This document shows, one piece after another, positions 35,866 to 37,539 of a stretch of DNA of 37,539 nt. This DNA comes from Lachnospiraceae bacterium (GTDB lineage Bacteria; Bacillota; Clostridia; Lachnospirales; Lachnospiraceae): the NCBI GenBank assembly GCA_017472325.1, contig JAFUQM010000072.1, positions 1 through 37,539 on the forward strand. The letters run 5' to 3'. The notes under the pieces are model-generated. The model did no database searches and was not told where the DNA came from. It saw nothing but the letters and a program-made list of their open reading frames with translations. The position numbers and the translations under genes are program-made. Every line of letters starts with the position of its first letter. The stretch's first letter is position 1.

Positions 35866-37539
35866 ATGGAAAAGAACAGAATACGTCCGATTACTTCAGG
35901 TAAAAGCATGCGTATGAGCTATTCAAGACAGGAAGAGGTTTTGGAGATGCCGAATTTGATAGAGGTCCAGAAGGATTCCTATCAGTGGTTTTTAGACGAG
36001 GGCTTAAAAGAAGTATTTGACGATATTTCTCCAATCGCAGACTACAGTGGACATCTCAGCTTGGAATTTGTAGATTTCGAGTTATGTAAGGAAGAGATGC
36101 CAGTTAACAAGAACACGATTGAAAAATGTAAAGAACGTGATGCAACTTATGCAGCACCTTTAAAAGTCAAAGTTCGTCTGTATAATAAAGAAAAAGAAGA
36201 AATCAGCGAGCATGAAATCTTTATGGGTGATCTTCCTCTTATGACAGAGACCGGAACATTTGTTATCAACGGTGCAGAACGTGTTATCGTTAGCCAGTTG
36301 GTGCGTTCACCGGGTATCTATTATGCGATTGATCACGACAAAATTGGTAAGGAATTATTTTCCTCAACAGTCATCCCGAATCGTGGCGCATGGTTGGAAT
36401 ATGAAACAGACTCCAATGATGTGTTTTATGTGCGTGTAGATAGAACAAGAAAAGTACCAATTACTGTGTTAATCAGAGCACTTGGTGTTGGTACAAATGA
36501 CGAGATTAGAGAACTGTTTGGTGATGAACCGAAAATTGAAGCAAGCTTTGGAAAAGACACTGCTGAGAATTATCAGGAGGGTCTGTTAGAGTTATATAAA
36601 AAGATTCGTCCGGGTGAGCCACTCAGTGTAGAAAGTGCAGAGAGTTTAATTACAGCAATGTTCTTTGATCCAAGAAGATATGACTTGGCAAAAGTAGGAC
36701 GTTATAAATTTAATAAGAAATTAGCACTTAGAAACAGAATTCGAAACCGTGTACTTTCAGAAGATGTTGTTGATGGATATACAGGAGAAATTATTGCAAC
36801 AGCTGGTACAAAAGTAACACCAGAACTTGCAGACACAATCCAGAATGCAGCAGTTCCTTATGTATATGTACAGACAGAAGAAAAGAATGTGAAAATTCTT
36901 TCTAATATGATGGTAGATATTACTAATTTTATTGACTGTGATCCAAAAGAATTTGGTATCAGTGAATTAGTATATTTCCCTGTATTAAAACAGATTATGG
37001 ATGAATATGCCGACAAGCCAGAAGAACTTGCAGAAGCAATTCAGAGAAACGTACATGAATTAGTACCAAAGCATATTACAAAAGAAGACATTTTAGCTTC
37101 TATTAACTATAATATCCATCTGGAATATGGTATTGGTCATGATGATGATATCGACCACTTAGGAAACAGAAGAATCAGAGCGGTTGGTGAGTTATTACAG
37201 AACCAGTACAGAATTGGTTTATCCAGACTGGAAAGAGTTGTTCGTGAGAGAATGACAACACATGATGCGGAAGAAGTAACACCGCAGATGTTAATTAATA
37301 TCAAACCAGTACAGGCAGCAGTGAAAGAATTCTTTGGTTCTTCCCAGTTGTCCCAGTTTATGGATCAGAACAATCCACTTGGTGAGTTAACGCATAAGAG
37401 ACGTTTATCCGCACTTGGTCCTGGTGGTCTGTCTAGAGATAGAGCCGGATTCGAGGTACGTGACGTTCACTACTCACATTATGGAAGAATGTGTCCTATC
37501 GAGACACCTGAAGGTCCTAACATCGGTTTAATTAACTCT
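35866..37539 (+). CDS. rpoB: DNA-directed RNA polymerase beta subunit, N-terminal 558 residues (runs off the window)
   Basis: The frame is open to the last base. The N-terminus contains [46 protein letters not shown] and RSPGIYY, all standard beta-subunit landmarks, and ends within the rifampicin region: [38 protein letters not shown], then [14 protein letters not shown]. The usual rifampicin-contact residues (Q, D, H, R, S) are present; the position equal to E. coli Ser522 is Gly. The full protein is usually ~1150-1300 residues, so over half is missing. The start at 35866 (MEKNR) fits the GGGGTG site better than the in-frame ATG at 35860, which is too close to it. Confidence 0.97.
   Translation, partial: MEKNRIRPITSGKSMRMSYSRQEEVLEMPNLIEVQKDSYQWFLDEGLKEVFDDISPIADYSGHLSLEFVDFELCKEEMPVNKNTIEKCKERDATYAAPLKVKVRLYNKEKEEISEHEIFMGDLPLMTETGTFVINGAERVIVSQLVRSPGIYYAIDHDKIGKELFSSTVIPNRGAWLEYETDSNDVFYVRVDRTRKVPITVLIRALGVGTNDEIRELFGDEPKIEASFGKDTAENYQEGLLELYKKIRPGEPLSVESAESLITAMFFDPRRYDLAKVGRYKFNKKLALRNRIRNRVLSEDVVDGYTGEIIATAGTKVTPELADTIQNAAVPYVYVQTEEKNVKILSNMMVDITNFIDCDPKEFGISELVYFPVLKQIMDEYADKPEELAEAIQRNVHELVPKHITKEDILASINYNIHLEYGIGHDDDIDHLGNRRIRAVGELLQNQYRIGLSRLERVVRERMTTHDAEEVTPQMLINIKPVQAAVKEFFGSSQLSQFMDQNNPLGELTHKRRLSALGPGGLSRDRAGFEVRDVHYSHYGRMCPIETPEGPNIGLINS

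Noticed and set aside
37330..37440. Rifampicin-resistance change in rpoB
   Set aside because: The main contact residues are wild type; Gly at the Ser522-equivalent is a site that varies naturally and is not evidence of resistance.

Overview
This window is from a Firmicute of the class Clostridia, most likely the family Lachnospiraceae; species cannot be told from the sequence. The reasons are AT-rich DNA with strong Shine-Dalgarno sites (AGGAGG-like), sigma-A promoters that often have an extended -10, an L10 leader attenuator, very large secreted proteins built from bacterial Ig-like (Big_2) domains, and an Rpn/PD-(D/E)XK protein. No tRNA, rRNA, CRISPR array or complete insertion sequence was seen.

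Layout. (1) 1-1765: the 3' end of an Rpn-type nuclease/transposase-family gene and a ComEC-like metallo-beta-lactamase-fold hydrolase. (2) 1900-9899: a secreted 1867-residue Ig-repeat protein, then glmM (phosphoglucosamine mutase) and a family 2 glycosyltransferase, closely spaced and co-directional. (3) 9900-12411: a solo biotin-dependent carboxyltransferase with a strong promoter and MarR/FabT-like palindromes. Behind it lie a 266-nt near-complete palindrome and six 21-bp repeats. (4) 12412-14563: a divergent FliD-like gene (minus strand), followed by a ten-copy 53-bp repeat array between it and the next gene. (5) 14564-22375: a 2603-residue secreted protein with a papain-like protease domain, FN3 and Ig repeats. 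Its C-terminal ~870 residues are homologous to those of the 1867-residue protein. (6) 22490-37539: the transcription/ribosomal cluster rpmG-secE-nusG-rplK-rplA ... rplJ-rplL ... rpoB. Accessory genes interrupt it twice. Between rplA and rplJ are a CapA-like protein and a heterodimeric ABC exporter. Between rplL and rpoB are a membrane-anchored copy of a protease propeptide and a 1275-residue subtilisin-like protease with Ig repeats.

How it fits together. Three giant secreted proteins (Ig-only, papain-like, subtilisin-like), a glycosyltransferase, a cell-wall precursor enzyme, CapA and an exporter suggest a locus largely about the cell surface, interleaved with housekeeping genes. None of the three giant proteins has a sortase motif or C-terminal membrane anchor. 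The most interesting items are the free-standing propeptide homologue encoded 19 nt before its protease, the long palindrome at 11970-12235, the phased 53-bp hairpin array at 13935-14447, the shared C-terminal module, and a recurring V/I-S-x-N tetrapeptide in the N-terminal regions of the secreted proteins.

Long gene-free stretches. 9900-10291 holds a hairpin, a promoter and three palindromes; 9983-10104 shows nothing clear. 11924-12411 holds the palindrome, the 21-bp repeats and a terminator. 13723-14563 holds a minus-strand promoter, the 53-bp array and a plus-strand promoter. 29706-30156 holds two divergent promoters and the L10 leader.
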